DNA of 64,000 nucleotides from Vibrio viridaestus (lineage in GTDB: Bacteria; Pseudomonadota; Gammaproteobacteria; Enterobacterales; Vibrionaceae): positions 62,001 through 126,000 of the forward strand of contig NZ_RJVQ01000008.1 in assembly GCF_003856525.1 (NCBI RefSeq). The letters are read 5' to 3'. Below are positions 40,505-50,142 of the stretch, one piece after another (within the stretch, counting starts at the first letter, position 1; every line of letters starts with the position of its first letter). The position numbers and the translations under genes are program-made. The notes below the pieces were generated by a model. That model worked only from the letters and a program-made list of their open reading frames with translations, was not told the origin of the DNA and searched no databases.

Positions 40505-42649
40505 ATGTCTCGTACTATTATGCTTGTCCCTATTAGCGCTGGCGTAGGTCTTACCAGTGTTAGTTTGGGTGTAATCCGCGCGATGGAGCGCAAAGGGGTT
40601 AAGGTTTCTTTTTACAAGCCAATCGCTCAGCCGAGATCTGGTGGTGATCAACCAGACCTGACGACTACGATTCTAAGTGCTAACACTGATCATAAAATCG
40701 GTGAACCACTTCCAATGTCTAATGCAGAGAACCTAATTGGTTCTGAGCAAATGGACGTGTTACTCGAAACCATCGTTGAACGCTACAACCAAGTAAATTC
40801 AGATTCAGAAGTGACTCTGATTGAAGGTTTGGTTCCAACACGTAAGCATCCATTTGCCAACCAGGTAAATGCTGAAATCGCAGCGACTCTTGGCGCTGAA
40901 ATCGTTCTAGTAGCGACTCCGGGTACTGATAACCCGACACAACTAAAAGAACGCATTGAAGTTGCTTGTTCTAACTTTGGTGGAACGAAAAACAAAAGCA
41001 TTTCTGGTGTTATTATCAACAAGCTCAATGCGCCTGTTGATGAAGCTGGTCGTACTCGTCCAGACCTTTCTGAAATCTTTGATGATGCTGCGCTATCTAA
41101 GCAGTCTAATCTCGAGGTTATGCAGATCTTTAACACCAGTCCAATTCGTGTTCTTGGCTGTGTACCGTGGCATATCGAACTGATTGCAACTCGTGCAATC
41201 GATATGGCAAAACACTTGAATGCAACTGTGGTTAACGAAGGTGATATTCATACTCGCCGTATCAAAAGCATCACATTCTGCGCACGTTCTCTATCAAACA
41301 TGGTAAGCCACTTTAAACCTGGATGCCTTTTGGTTACATCAGCAGACCGTCCAGAAGTGATCATCGCGGCATCTCTTGCTGCAATGAATGGTGTCGAAAT
41401 CGGTGCTCTGCTACTAACTGGCGATTACGAAATTCCAAAAGAAATTCTTGATCTATGTAAACCAGCCTTTGACACTGGTCTACCTATTTTCCGTGCACCT
41501 GGTAATACATGGCAGACTTCATTGAATCTTCAAAGTTTCAACCTAGAAGTTCCTGCTGACGATAAAGCACGTATCGAATTTGTAAATGACCACGTTGCTG
41601 GCCACATTGATGGACCTTGGATTAACTCTCTAACCGAAGGTACTAAAGGTATTCGTCGTTTAAGCCCACCAGCATTCCGTTATCAATTAACAGAGTTTGC
41701 TCGTCGTGCAGGTAAACGTATCGTTCTTCCTGAAGGTGATGAACCACGTACTGTTAAGGCTGCCGCAATTTGTGCTGAAAAAGGTATCGCGGAATGTGTG
41801 CTTTTGGGTAACCCTGCAGAGATCAAACGTGTTGCTGAGCAACAAGGCGTGACTCTAGGTTCTGGTATCCAGATTATCGATTCTGACAAAGTTCGTGATA
41901 ATTATGTGGCTCGTCTTGTAGAACTTCGTTCTAAGAAAGGTATGACCGAAGTTGTTGCTCAAGAAAAACTACAAGACTCAGTATTCCTTGGCACAATGAT
42001 GCTTGAAGCGGGTGAAGTTGACGGTCTTGTATCTGGTGCAGTTCATACAACAGCAAACACTATCGTACCACCATTCCAAATCATCAAAACAGCGCCTAAC
42101 GCGTCTATCGTATCTTCTATCTTCTTCATGCTATTGCCTGATCAAGTATTAGTATACGGTGACTGTGCGATTAACCCAGATCCAACTGCAGAACAATTAG
42201 CTGAAATCGCTATCCAGTCTGCAGATTCTGCAGCAGCATTCGGCATTGACCCGCGCGTTGCGATGATTTCGTACTCAACAGGTACGTCTGGTAAAGGCGC
42301 TGACGTAGACAAAGTACGCGAAGCAACACGTATCGCTCAGGAAAAACGTCCAGACCTCGTTATCGATGGTCCGCTTCAGTACGATGCAGCTATTATGGAA
42401 AACGTTGCCGCTTCAAAAGCGCCAAACTCTCCTGTTGCTGGTAAAGCGACTGTATTTGTCTTCCCAGACCTAAACACTGGTAACACAACATACAAAGCTG
42501 TACAACGTTCTGCTGACCTAGTATCTATCGGTCCAATGCTCCAAGGTATGCGTAAACCAGTTAACGATTTGTCTCGTGGCGCGCTAGTAGACGACATTGT
42601 TTACACAATCGCTTTAACGGCAATTCAGGCAGCACAGGAAGAAAAGTAA
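40505..42649 (+). CDS. pta: Phosphate acetyltransferase
   Basis: Interconverts acetyl-CoA and acetyl phosphate. The 714-residue long form has an N-terminal P-loop-like regulatory domain ([17 protein letters not shown], near 6-22), a central DRTGG domain (about 220-330), and the catalytic PTA domain from about 390. [19 protein letters not shown] near 558 and [12 protein letters not shown] near 598 are the CoA and active-site segments. CAGGTACTTATTC precedes the ATG. It is downstream of ackA, and a bidirectional terminator follows. Confidence 0.97.
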   Translation: MSRTIMLVPISAGVGLTSVSLGVIRAMERKGVKVSFYKPIAQPRSGGDQPDLTTTILSANTDHKIGEPLPMSNAENLIGSEQMDVLLETIVERYNQVNSDSEVTLIEGLVPTRKHPFANQVNAEIAATLGAEIVLVATPGTDNPTQLKERIEVACSNFGGTKNKSISGVIINKLNAPVDEAGRTRPDLSEIFDDAALSKQSNLEVMQIFNTSPIRVLGCVPWHIELIATRAIDMAKHLNATVVNEGDIHTRRIKSITFCARSLSNMVSHFKPGCLLVTSADRPEVIIAASLAAMNGVEIGALLLTGDYEIPKEILDLCKPAFDTGLPIFRAPGNTWQTSLNLQSFNLEVPADDKARIEFVNDHVAGHIDGPWINSLTEGTKGIRRLSPPAFRYQLTEFARRAGKRIVLPEGDEPRTVKAAAICAEKGIAECVLLGNPAEIKRVAEQQGVTLGSGIQIIDSDKVRDNYVARLVELRSKKGMTEVVAQEKLQDSVFLGTMMLEAGEVDGLVSGAVHTTANTIVPPFQIIKTAPNASIVSSIFFMLLPDQVLVYGDCAINPDPTAEQLAEIAIQSADSAAAFGIDPRVAMISYSTGTSGKGADVDKVREATRIAQEKRPDLVIDGPLQYDAAIMENVAASKAPNSPVAGKATVFVFPDLNTGNTTYKAVQRSADLVSIGPMLQGMRKPVNDLSRGALVDDIVYTIALTAIQAAQEEK

Positions 42650-42674
42650 TATTTTCATCCTACTGTTTTAAATA

Positions 42675-42705
42675 AAAATCCCCGGAGTAATCCGGGGATT
42701 TTTTT
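42675..42705. terminator. Bidirectional terminator between pta and yqjG
   Basis: A 12-bp perfect stem (AAAATCCCCGGA with TCCGGGGATTTT, GTAA loop) and T runs on both sides. It serves pta and the convergent yqjG gene, whose stop codon touches the T run. Confidence 0.93.
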
Positions 42706-43654
42706 ATAACCCAATATATTCTCTCCCATGAGGAGAATCTAAATCAAGTTCAGGTCCAGCGGGTACAATCTGTGTTGGATTTATTCCTGTATGACTGTAG
42801 TAGTAATGCCGTTTGATGTGATAAAACTCAGTCGTACCTTTAATACCAGGTACTTGATACAGCTCTTTAAGATATCCATGCAGATTCGGATAGTCCGCGA
42901 TTCTACGTTTATTGCATTTAAAATGCCCTACGTAAACCGCATCAAAACGCACTAAGGTCGTGAATAAACGCCAGTCTGCTTCAGTGATTCGATGACCAGC
43001 TAGATAACGACTGGTTGCTAAGTGATCCTCAATGGTATCAAGCGCAGAAAATAGAGATTCGTACGCCTCTTCATAAGCTTCCTGTGATGTCGCAAATCCA
43101 CATCGATAAACGCCATTATTGATGTTTGGATAAATAAAATCGTTCCAGCGATCAATCGTCGCTCTTAATTCCTGCGGATAATAGTCATCAGTGTTGCCAG
43201 TTAGCTCGTTAAACTCGGAATTAAACATCCGAATAATTTCTGAAGATTCATTACTCACGATTGTCTCAGACTGCTTATCCCAGAGCACGGGAACCGTTAC
43301 TCTGCCTGTGTAATCATGTTTAGCCTTGGTATAAATCTCATGCATTTTAGTGAATCCGTACAAGGGCTCTGGAATACCAAAACGCCATCCATGAGACATC
43401 ATATCAGGGCAGACAACGGTCACATCAATATGATCTTGTAGTTGTTTCAACTCTCGGAAAATCAAAGCTCGATGCGCCCAGGGACAAGCATACGACACAT
43501 ATAAGTGGTACCGGCCAGACTCTGGTGCAAATTTAGATCCGGGTTTAGCACAGACCCAGTCACGAAATCCCGCGTCTTCGCGCACAAAACGCCCTTCGCT
43601 TGACTTGGTGTCGTACCAGATATCGTGCCATTTACCTTCTATTAATTTGCCCAT
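42704..43654 (-). CDS. yqjG: Glutathionyl-hydroquinone reductase (YqjG-type GST)
   Basis: Xi-class glutathione transferase that reduces S-glutathionyl-(chloro)hydroquinones with glutathione. From the ATG at 43654 (preceded by GGAGGCAATT) the product is 316 residues. The catalytic Cys57 is in YACPWAHRALI; DESS/SNESSEIIRMFN near 130 binds glutathione and the C-terminal helical domain ends PAGPELDLDSPHGREYIG, the family tail. A monocistronic gene. Confidence 0.92.
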   Translation of the reverse strand: MGKLIEGKWHDIWYDTKSSEGRFVREDAGFRDWVCAKPGSKFAPESGRYHLYVSYACPWAHRALIFRELKQLQDHIDVTVVCPDMMSHGWRFGIPEPLYGFTKMHEIYTKAKHDYTGRVTVPVLWDKQSETIVSNESSEIIRMFNSEFNELTGNTDDYYPQELRATIDRWNDFIYPNINNGVYRCGFATSQEAYEEAYESLFSALDTIEDHLATSRYLAGHRITEADWRLFTTLVRFDAVYVGHFKCNKRRIADYPNLHGYLKELYQVPGIKGTTEFYHIKRHYYYSHTGINPTQIVPAGPELDLDSPHGREYIGL

Positions 43655-43764
43655 AATTGCCTCCACTTTACTGCTGACAAGACTATTATAGGAAAACAGA
43701 AGACCTGAAAAAATTAAGGAGAATTGGCGCTGATGTTCAAATATTTTGAAGGAGTCAGATTAAG

Positions 43765-45009
43765 TTAGCTGAAGCGAATGAAGACAATGCGTCCCCCAGG
43801 AATTTCTTTCACCCTATATTGCCAACCGTATTGTTTAATAATTTGTTTCGTTAGCTCAAGCCCCAGCCCGAACCCTAAACTGGCCTTTTCTTCAAATTCT
43901 TCGCTATTTTGGTTGCGAATCAATACCCAGTCATTTTTATGATTTATTTGTATCGTTCCAGAATAGGTATGCTGAAACGCATTACGGATAAGATTACCTA
44001 ACACTATTCTCGCCAGAATACAGGAAAGAGTATGGCTGCTGTGTTGGGCATTAATAGACAGCGTTACCTCTTTATTTTTGATCAGATAATTAAGCTCAAA
44101 CGTGAGTTGCTCAATCAATGCTCCTAAATCAACACTACTACGAGATAGATTTTTATACTCACGACGATTTAGCCATAGTAAAGTATCACAAAGCTCAGTC
44201 ATCGAGATACTGGCCCTCAACACTCGCTCAGCTACCTGTTTTTGCTTGTCAGATGAACCTTCCTTGGACATCAGTTTAAGCAACAATTCGGTATTACTTC
44301 GAACAACCGAAATAGGCGTACGCAATTCGTGGCTAGCGTGTGAAATAAATTTCCTTTCCCGCTCTAACGTCTGCTGAACTGACGAGAGACTGGATTGGAT
44401 AATATTCGCCAACTCATTAATTTCACGATAATGGAAATCTGGTACTGGCTGCGTAAGATTTTCAGTATTCAATTTCCGAGTCCACCCCATGAGCCGGTCG
44501 AATGGCTTATTAAGCTGATACAGCAAGAAGAGAATACAAAAACCAAAAATCAGAACACCAATAAAACCGATAACAATAATTCGTGTGAGAAAAGGGATCT
44601 TTGGATCAGTTTCATCCATGTGGCTGAATGCTCTTGTCACATAAACAACCGTGCCATCTGAATGAACATATCGCATTGCAAAAGTAGCTATCTCTGGAGA
44701 CTCGTACCAATGTTTGCGCAAAATATACTTACTAAATCCTAGGTGTCCCTTAGGTTCATCGAGAGTCTCTTTGATAACGGAAGGAACCCCATTCCAGCTG
44801 CCTGCCACGTCAAAATCGAGAAATGTCGCATGTCCATGCTCTGGTGGTTGCGCATCCTTACCGATAAGTTCCATTGTGTAGCGAAACGCGATATCTAAAC
44901 CATTAATAAAGTAGTTCATCGCTATGGTAGAAAAGCTCACCACGGTCAGTGTACCTACCAAAATGATGGTACATGACAGGTATATATGCATGCTTTTACG
45001 TATTCTCAT
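43765..45009 (-). CDS. Sensor histidine kinase
   Basis: A 414-residue membrane kinase. Two transmembrane helices (about 9-33 and 144-164) flank a periplasmic sensor of about 110 residues (GKDAQPPEHGHATFL...). A HAMP-like stretch is at about 165-215, followed by the H-box with phosphoacceptor His227 (FISHASHELRTP). Then comes the catalytic domain with N-box LGNLIRNAFQHT and G-box LGFGLGLELT; the DxGxG D-box is degenerate (EEFEEKAS). It starts 8 nt after the regulator's stop. Signal unknown. Confidence 0.9.
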   Translation of the reverse strand: MRIRKSMHIYLSCTIILVGTLTVVSFSTIAMNYFINGLDIAFRYTMELIGKDAQPPEHGHATFLDFDVAGSWNGVPSVIKETLDEPKGHLGFSKYILRKHWYESPEIATFAMRYVHSDGTVVYVTRAFSHMDETDPKIPFLTRIIVIGFIGVLIFGFCILFLLYQLNKPFDRLMGWTRKLNTENLTQPVPDFHYREINELANIIQSSLSSVQQTLERERKFISHASHELRTPISVVRSNTELLLKLMSKEGSSDKQKQVAERVLRASISMTELCDTLLWLNRREYKNLSRSSVDLGALIEQLTFELNYLIKNKEVTLSINAQHSSHTLSCILARIVLGNLIRNAFQHTYSGTIQINHKNDWVLIRNQNSEEFEEKASLGFGLGLELTKQIIKQYGWQYRVKEIPGGRIVFIRFS

Positions 45010-45017
45010 GAGCAGCG

Positions 45018-45680
45018 CTATTTTATTGCAAATCCGTAACTAGGGATGGTGTGAACTAAGTGGGGAGTTTGTTCACCATCAATTTGCTTACGCAAATTGA
45101 ATATGTGTACTTTTAGACTGTTACTGTCGGGTATGTCGTCCCCCCACACGTGACGCATGATTTTCTCACGCGAAACCGCATTTGGCGACTCTCTCATCAA
45201 TAATTCTAATATTTTGGTCGCTATTGGCGATAATTTTAACACCTTTTCCCCTCTCTTAACTTCACGTGAGAGGACATCAAATGTTAGATCGTTCACTTTG
45301 AGCTTGGTGGCTTCGCCGCTTTTACGCTTGGATAATACTTTGACCCGAGCAATTAACTCTTCCATGGCAAAAGGTTTGACTAAATAATCATCAGCACCTT
45401 TGGAAAAACCAATGAGTTTATCATCCAAAGTGTCTCTTGCAGTCAGCATCAATACTGGTGTTTCAATACCCTGAGCCCGAATACGCTCACAGACAACCAA
45501 CCCTTCAATCTTGGGTAAATTAATGTCAAGCAGTACAACATCATAGTCGTTTTGCACGATTAAATTGAGTCCTACCTGACCATCAGCGGCGTAGTCAGTA
45601 TCGATTTCCTCTAACTCCATATAATCAATAATCGCTGTGGCTAAATCGATATCATCCTCAACAATCAATACTTTACGCAT
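45018..45680 (-). CDS. OmpR-family response regulator
   Basis: A 220-residue regulator from ATG 45680 (MRKVLIVEDD); a longer frame to 45713 is unlikely. The acidic pocket EDD near 8-10 and phosphoacceptor Asp52 (LLDINLPK), with Lys102-type in DDYLVKPF, make a complete receiver. The winged-helix domain has RREVKRGEK-like and SNSLKVHIFNLRKQID, with YGFAIK at the end. It is upstream of its cognate kinase in a two-gene operon. I cannot assign it to a named system. Confidence 0.92.
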   Translation of the reverse strand: MRKVLIVEDDIDLATAIIDYMELEEIDTDYAADGQVGLNLIVQNDYDVVLLDINLPKIEGLVVCERIRAQGIETPVLMLTARDTLDDKLIGFSKGADDYLVKPFAMEELIARVKVLSKRKSGEATKLKVNDLTFDVLSREVKRGEKVLKLSPIATKILELLMRESPNAVSREKIMRHVWGDDIPDSNSLKVHIFNLRKQIDGEQTPHLVHTIPSYGFAIK

Positions 45681-45820
45681 GGCTTTAATCGCTATAAATA
45701 ATGTGAAATACAATCTTATTTTAGTGTAAAAACTCCATGGTTAATATGAGGTTAATGATACCTAACTATTGCCAGTGAGGAGCAATATAAAAAACCAATC
45801 TGACTTAAGTATGAAATCTT

Positions 45821-45845
45821 GCCTAAAATCACTTTCGTTTTAGGC
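45821..45845. promoter_or_regulatory. Inverted repeat upstream of the TPP riboswitch
   Basis: GCCTAAAA (45821-45828) and TTTTAGGC (45838-45845) are perfect 8-bp arms with a 9-nt spacer. It overlaps a possible -35 (TTTCGT, 45833-45838) of the thiamine operon promoter, whose -10 may be TAATAT at 45855-45860. It lies about 150 nt before the divergent response regulator start, so it could be an operator for either unit. Confidence 0.45.
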
Positions 45846-45866
45846 TACGACTGGTAATATTGGCTG

Positions 45867-45952
45867 CAAATAGTCGGGGAGCTTAATGCTGAGATCGCCT
45901 AGCGAGACCCGTTGAACCTGATACAGTTAGTACTGGCGTAGGGAACTATTTG
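45867..45952 (+). ncRNA. TPP riboswitch (THI element)
   Basis: Typical core: CGGGGAGC, then GCTGAGA, then GACCCGTTGAACCTGATACA, then GCGTAGGGAACTA. Stem P1 is CAAATAGT at 45867-45874 with ACTATTTG at 45945-45952, eight pairs. It precedes thiD by 80 nt on the same strand, so thiamine pyrophosphate binding should lower expression of the salvage operon. Confidence 0.97.
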
Positions 45953-46000
45953 GACATCTTGAACTGCTCAGTTTTCCTACCTTAGCCGGATGATTCCATA

Positions 46001-46031
46001 ATTGTTCCTTTCGACCGATCCAAGGAACGAT
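46001..46031 (+). promoter_or_regulatory. Shine-Dalgarno-sequestering hairpin of thiD
   Basis: GTTCCTT (46004-46010) pairs with AAGGAAC (46022-46028), extendable to 10 pairs with one G-U at 46003:46029. The AAGGA is the thiD ribosome binding site, 5-7 nt before the ATG at 46033. This is the expected expression platform of a translation-type TPP riboswitch. A competing pairing is possible between 45938-45947 (GTAGGGAACT) and 45970-45980 (AGTTTTCCTAC). Confidence 0.7.
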
Positions 46032-46032
46032 T

Positions 46033-46857
46033 ATGACGCTGATCAAATCTAATGTAATTCCCGTTGTCTTAACTATTGCCGGTAGCGATAGTGGTGGTGG
46101 TGCTGGAATCCAGGCCGATATTAAAGCAATTTCAGCAACTGGGTCTTATGCATGCTCGGTGATTACCGCAGTAACATCGCAGAATACTCAAGGCGTTCAA
46201 GCGATATGTCCAATCCCTCTTGAGCACATTGCTTCACAGCTCGACTCAGTATTTACTGACCTCAATATTGCTGTCGTCAAAATCGGTATGCTAGCCGATT
46301 CTGCCATTATAAAGCTCGTTGCTGAAAAATTACGCGATTACTCACCAAAACAAATCGTACTTGATCCCGTAATGGTTGCTACCAGCGGTGATTTGCTCCT
46401 CAAATCCAACGCGATCGAGGATTTGATTGAATACTTACTTCCTCTAGCAACCCTAATTACACCTAACGTACCAGAAGCATTAGCCCTGATAAATAAATCT
46501 CCAGAGGCATTTAATGGTAACTTGAATGACTTGATCGAAGATATCCGAGAACTTCCGATCAATGCTGCATTATTGAAAGGTGGTCACCTAAATGAATCGA
46601 CGGATAGCGTCGATCTACTTGTCCAAAAGCACACAGCAAAACCGTATTCATCAACCCGAATCAACACAAATAATACGCATGGGACTGGATGTACGTTGTC
46701 TTCTGCAATTGCCTCATATCTGGCACAGGGATATCCCCTAGTTGAAGCAGTTGATAAAGCAAAACGTTATATTACCGAAGCCATTCGACATGCGGATGAA
46801 CTCAATATTGGTCGTGGTCACGGGCCTGTTCATCATTTCTATGTGTTGAATAAATAA
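46033..46857 (+). CDS. thiD: ThiD, HMP/HMP-P kinase
   Basis: Phosphorylates 4-amino-5-hydroxymethyl-2-methylpyrimidine and its phosphate to the pyrophosphate. The 274-residue ribokinase-fold protein has LTIAGSDSGGGAGIQADIKA near 13-33 and NTHGTGCTLSSAIASYLAQG near 215, the anion hole and catalytic Asp/Cys region. AAGGAACGATT is its ribosome binding site, controlled by the hairpin above. First gene of the operon. Confidence 0.95.
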   Translation: MTLIKSNVIPVVLTIAGSDSGGGAGIQADIKAISATGSYACSVITAVTSQNTQGVQAICPIPLEHIASQLDSVFTDLNIAVVKIGMLADSAIIKLVAEKLRDYSPKQIVLDPVMVATSGDLLLKSNAIEDLIEYLLPLATLITPNVPEALALINKSPEAFNGNLNDLIEDIRELPINAALLKGGHLNESTDSVDLLVQKHTAKPYSSTRINTNNTHGTGCTLSSAIASYLAQGYPLVEAVDKAKRYITEAIRHADELNIGRGHGPVHHFYVLNK

Positions 46858-46861
46858 GTCT

Positions 46862-47617
46862 ATGATGGCTATTCAAACCCAAGATATAACCCTAGATGAT
46901 CTTTCGCTGGCGTATAGAGGTCAAAAGCCTCTTATTAATGGCGTATCAGTCACTTTCCCCGCAGAAGGTTGGTCATGCATTCTTGGTACGAGTGGATGTG
47001 GCAAGACTACCCTACTGCGTTTTCTTGCAGGATTAAATCACGACCACGTTTGCATGTCAGGCAAAATCACCCACGGGTTTACCTCACCTCTTCATCACAA
47101 CATCGCGTACATGGAACAACACGACAGTCTGCTTCCTTGGCTTACTATTTTGGATAACGTACTGCTTCCATTTCGTTTTTCAACCTGTGGGACAAAATCA
47201 GAAAATAGAGAACGAGCTATTGAGCTGTTAGACAAAGTAGGACTTGCAGACCATTTGTATGATCACCCCAAAACGTTGTCGGGCGGGATGCGTCAACGCG
47301 CCGCCTTAGTCAGAACATTAATTCAAGACAAGCCCGTGGTATTAATGGATGAACCATTCTCAGCATTAGATGCGGTAACGAGAAGCCGGTTGCAAGAACT
47401 CTCATTTGAGCTGCTGACAAACAAAGCCGTCATACTGATTACTCATGACCCATTAGAAGCGATAAAGCTAGCAAGGAAATTATTCCTGCTAAAGGGCAAA
47501 CCTGCCTTCATGCAAAGTTTATCTTTACCAACTTCCTCGCCAATTCGCGAACTAAACACTGAATCAGCTCTATTGCACCAACAAATTATGCAATTACTTT
47601 CCGGAGAGCGACAGTGA
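46862..47617 (+). CDS. ABC transporter ATP-binding protein for thiamine precursor
   Basis: A 251-residue ATPase. Walker A LGTSGCGKTTLLRFLAG near 40-56, signature LSGGMRQRAALVRTL near 139-153, Walker B VVLMDEPFSALDAV near 159-172 and ITHDPLEA near 194. It is four bases after thiD and overlaps the permease by 4 nt. Belongs to the SsuB/ThiZ-type group, and context points to uptake of the pyrimidine part of thiamine (HMP or a formylaminopyrimidine). Confidence 0.9.
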   Translation: MMAIQTQDITLDDLSLAYRGQKPLINGVSVTFPAEGWSCILGTSGCGKTTLLRFLAGLNHDHVCMSGKITHGFTSPLHHNIAYMEQHDSLLPWLTILDNVLLPFRFSTCGTKSENRERAIELLDKVGLADHLYDHPKTLSGGMRQRAALVRTLIQDKPVVLMDEPFSALDAVTRSRLQELSFELLTNKAVILITHDPLEAIKLARKLFLLKGKPAFMQSLSLPTSSPIRELNTESALLHQQIMQLLSGERQ

Positions 47618-48363
47618 CCTATTTAAAACGTCAGTCAGGTCTGATGCGGGGACTCATCGGATTCCTTATCTGCATTTTCCTATGGCAAATAGCGACACAG
47701 GTATTGTCATTACCAAAATTTATTTTACCTTCGCCCTTTGACGTCTTTACGAGAGTGTATTCGCGATTTCCCATTCTTATCTATCACGCATGGGTAACGT
47801 TACAAGAAATGCTTCTTGGACTTGGTCTAGGACTCGGCATAGGTTTCCTACTCTCTGTTCAGATGCTTTGGTTTAAATCGATAAGGAATTGGTTACTGCC
47901 TCTGATCATAATAAGTCAGGCACTCCCCGTATTTGCCATCGCTCCTATCATGATGCTTTGGCTAGGGTATGGTATTGCCTCAAAGGTGGTGATGGCGGCA
48001 ATTATTATTTTCTTTCCCATCACATCATGCTGTTTTGACGGCATAAGCTCAACACCGACCCACTATCTGGATTTGAGTAAAACGCTCGGCGCCTCTAAAT
48101 GGCAACAACTTCTCTTTATCCGATTGCCCGCGGCACTACCCGCGATCGCATCCGGCATTCGCATCTCTGTAGTCATCGCGCCCATAGGTGCGATTGCAGG
48201 CGAATGGGTCGGCTCTAGCGAGGGATTGGGTTATCTCATGTTACAGGCAAACGCTCGAATGATGGTTGACGATATGTTTGCTGCCCTTTTTCTTTTGTCT
48301 TGTATGTCAATTTTACTCTATCAGCTTACAGACAAATTACTTAAACGATGTATCTATTGGTAA
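47614..48363 (+). CDS. ABC transporter permease for thiamine precursor
   Basis: A 249-residue BPD_transp_1 permease with six predicted helices. GASKWQQLLFIRLPAALPAIASG near 150-172 is the EAA coupling motif region and GAIAGEWVGSSEGLGYLM near 190-208 is typical of the SsuC/TauC/ThiX group. The start (ATGA-type overlap, GTG at 47614) gives TYLKRQSGLMRG. It ends just before the binding-protein gene. Confidence 0.9.
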   Translation: MTYLKRQSGLMRGLIGFLICIFLWQIATQVLSLPKFILPSPFDVFTRVYSRFPILIYHAWVTLQEMLLGLGLGLGIGFLLSVQMLWFKSIRNWLLPLIIISQALPVFAIAPIMMLWLGYGIASKVVMAAIIIFFPITSCCFDGISSTPTHYLDLSKTLGASKWQQLLFIRLPAALPAIASGIRISVVIAPIGAIAGEWVGSSEGLGYLMLQANARMMVDDMFAALFLLSCMSILLYQLTDKLLKRCIYW

Positions 48364-48377
48364 TAATAAGGACGATT

Positions 48378-49319
48378 ATGAAATTTTTTATTGGCTGTTT
48401 TTTATCACTCATTGCGTGTGCGGTGCATGCAGAAGATAACAAGCTAACTTTAATGCTGGATTGGTTTGTCAATCCCAACCATGGACCCATTATTGTTGCG
48501 AAACAACTCGGTTACTTCGAAAAGAATGGTATTGAGGTTGACATACAAGAGCCTGCAGATCCGGCCACACCACCAAAACTCGCAGCGGCGAACAAAGTCG
48601 ATTTAGCGATCACCTATCAACCAAACTTAACTATGGATGTTGCTCAAGGGCTCCCTTTAACAAGAACCGCAACACTCATTGCAACACCACTTAATACTCT
48701 GATGGTGTTGGATAAAAGCAAAATTAAATCGTTAAAAGACCTAAAAGGAAAAACAATTGGCATTGCTTTAGCGGGGAATGAAGAAGCAAATGTGGGAACT
48801 ATGTTGGCATCTGAGGGCGTTGCATACTCGGACGTACATATCGTCAATGTGGGTTGGTCATTATCATCGTCGCTTGCTTCTGGGAAAGTAGATGCAATCT
48901 GGGGTGGACTAAGGAATTTTGAGACCAACCAATTGGCACTTGAAGGTTACAAGGCTCGTTCTTTTTATCCGGAAGAGAATGGCGTTCCTTCTTATGATGA
49001 ACTCGTATTTGTTGCCAATAAAGACACAAAAAAGCTAAAACAAATCAGAGCATTCAACCACGCGCTAGCACAAGCAACAACCTACATCGTTAATCATCCC
49101 CAACAGGCATGGAAAACATTTGTTGCCTACGCTCCGGATACACTCGATAACGAACTCAATAAATTAGCGTGGCAAGATACCCTACCTCGCTTTGCTCTGC
49201 GACCTGAAGCAGCAGACCTTGGTCGCTATAACGACTATGGACATTTTCTATTTGAGAAAAAAATCATCGCTCGTTTACCTAAAGAAAATGAGTACGTGAT
49301 GACGTATGGAGATAAATAA
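48378..49319 (+). CDS. ABC transporter periplasmic thiamine-precursor-binding protein (NMT1/THI5-like)
   Basis: A 313-residue periplasmic protein, start ATG 48378 with AAGGACG before it. Signal peptide [18 protein letters not shown] is followed by [19 protein letters not shown], the hallmark of NMT1/THI5-like binding proteins whose ligands are HMP-type pyrimidines. [16 protein letters not shown]-like ([11 protein letters not shown]) and [15 protein letters not shown] follow the family. It is 2 nt from thiM. It is the part that decides ligand specificity: HMP or N-formyl-aminomethylpyrimidine. Confidence 0.9.
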   Translation: MKFFIGCFLSLIACAVHAEDNKLTLMLDWFVNPNHGPIIVAKQLGYFEKNGIEVDIQEPADPATPPKLAAANKVDLAITYQPNLTMDVAQGLPLTRTATLIATPLNTLMVLDKSKIKSLKDLKGKTIGIALAGNEEANVGTMLASEGVAYSDVHIVNVGWSLSSSLASGKVDAIWGGLRNFETNQLALEGYKARSFYPEENGVPSYDELVFVANKDTKKLKQIRAFNHALAQATTYIVNHPQQAWKTFVAYAPDTLDNELNKLAWQDTLPRFALRPEAADLGRYNDYGHFLFEKKIIARLPKENEYVMTYGDK

Positions 49320-49321
49320 TC

Positions 49322-50119
49322 ATGATGGATAAACACTACATACAAGAAGCACTAATCAAAGTCCGCGAACAAAGACCACTTATCGTCAATATTACTAACT
49401 ATGTGGTAATGAATAATACGGCGAACGCATTGCTGGCAATTGGCGCATCACCAATCATGGCGCATTCTCAAGAAGAAATGACAGAGATGATGAGTTTTGC
49501 CGGAGCCTTGGTGATTAATATCGGCACGCTTGACTCGGTATGGATTCCTAGAATGTTGTTTGCTGTCGAGCAAGCAAATCATTTTAATAAACCGGTGATT
49601 CTGGACCCTGTCGGATGTGGCGCAACTCAACTCAGAACCAACCTTGCGCGACAAATCGCATCTCTTGCCAACTCACTCATTATTCGCGGTAACGCTTCAG
49701 AAATCATTGCAATGGCACGACAAGACTCACAAACAAAAGGCGTTGATGCTTTAGATTCAAGCGAGGCCGCGCTATCCGCAGCTCAAGCGCTACTTGAAAA
49801 ATATGATGCGAACGTCGTTATTTCTGGAGAAACCGACTACGTCGTTAGCAAAAATCACGTCGTCGCATTATCAAATGGTTCGTTCTTAATGCCGTATGTT
49901 ACGGGGACAGGCTGTAGTCTGAGCGCGTTAACAGGTGCGTTCGCTGCAACAGGAGAAACAACAGGATTAGCAGCCGCAGCTATAATGAGTATCGCGGGTG
50001 AAATAGCGGCAGAACTCAGCCATGGCCCAGGAAGTCTCCAGATGCACTTACTTGATACACTGTATACACTCACGGTTGACGATATAGAGAAACGTCTCAA
50101 TCTCCGCCAAATTTCTTAA
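49322..50119 (+). CDS. thiM: ThiM, hydroxyethylthiazole kinase
   Basis: Phosphorylates 4-methyl-5-(2-hydroxyethyl)thiazole for salvage. It is 265 residues of ribokinase fold. [29 protein letters not shown] near 17-45, [13 protein letters not shown] near 83-95 and [17 protein letters not shown] near 193-209 are diagnostic. Preceded by GGAGATAAATAATC. Two adjacent ATG codons leave one residue uncertain. Confidence 0.95.
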   Translation: MMDKHYIQEALIKVREQRPLIVNITNYVVMNNTANALLAIGASPIMAHSQEEMTEMMSFAGALVINIGTLDSVWIPRMLFAVEQANHFNKPVILDPVGCGATQLRTNLARQIASLANSLIIRGNASEIIAMARQDSQTKGVDALDSSEAALSAAQALLEKYDANVVISGETDYVVSKNHVVALSNGSFLMPYVTGTGCSLSALTGAFAATGETTGLAAAAIMSIAGEIAAELSHGPGSLQMHLLDTLYTLTVDDIEKRLNLRQIS

Positions 50120-50142
50120 TTAAGGTTGGAACGACTAAAAGA

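Noticed and set aside
45018-46032. Whether the two-component system controls the thiamine operon directly
   Set aside because: Only adjacency and one palindrome suggest it; the riboswitch already explains control, so I list the palindrome separately and make no claim.
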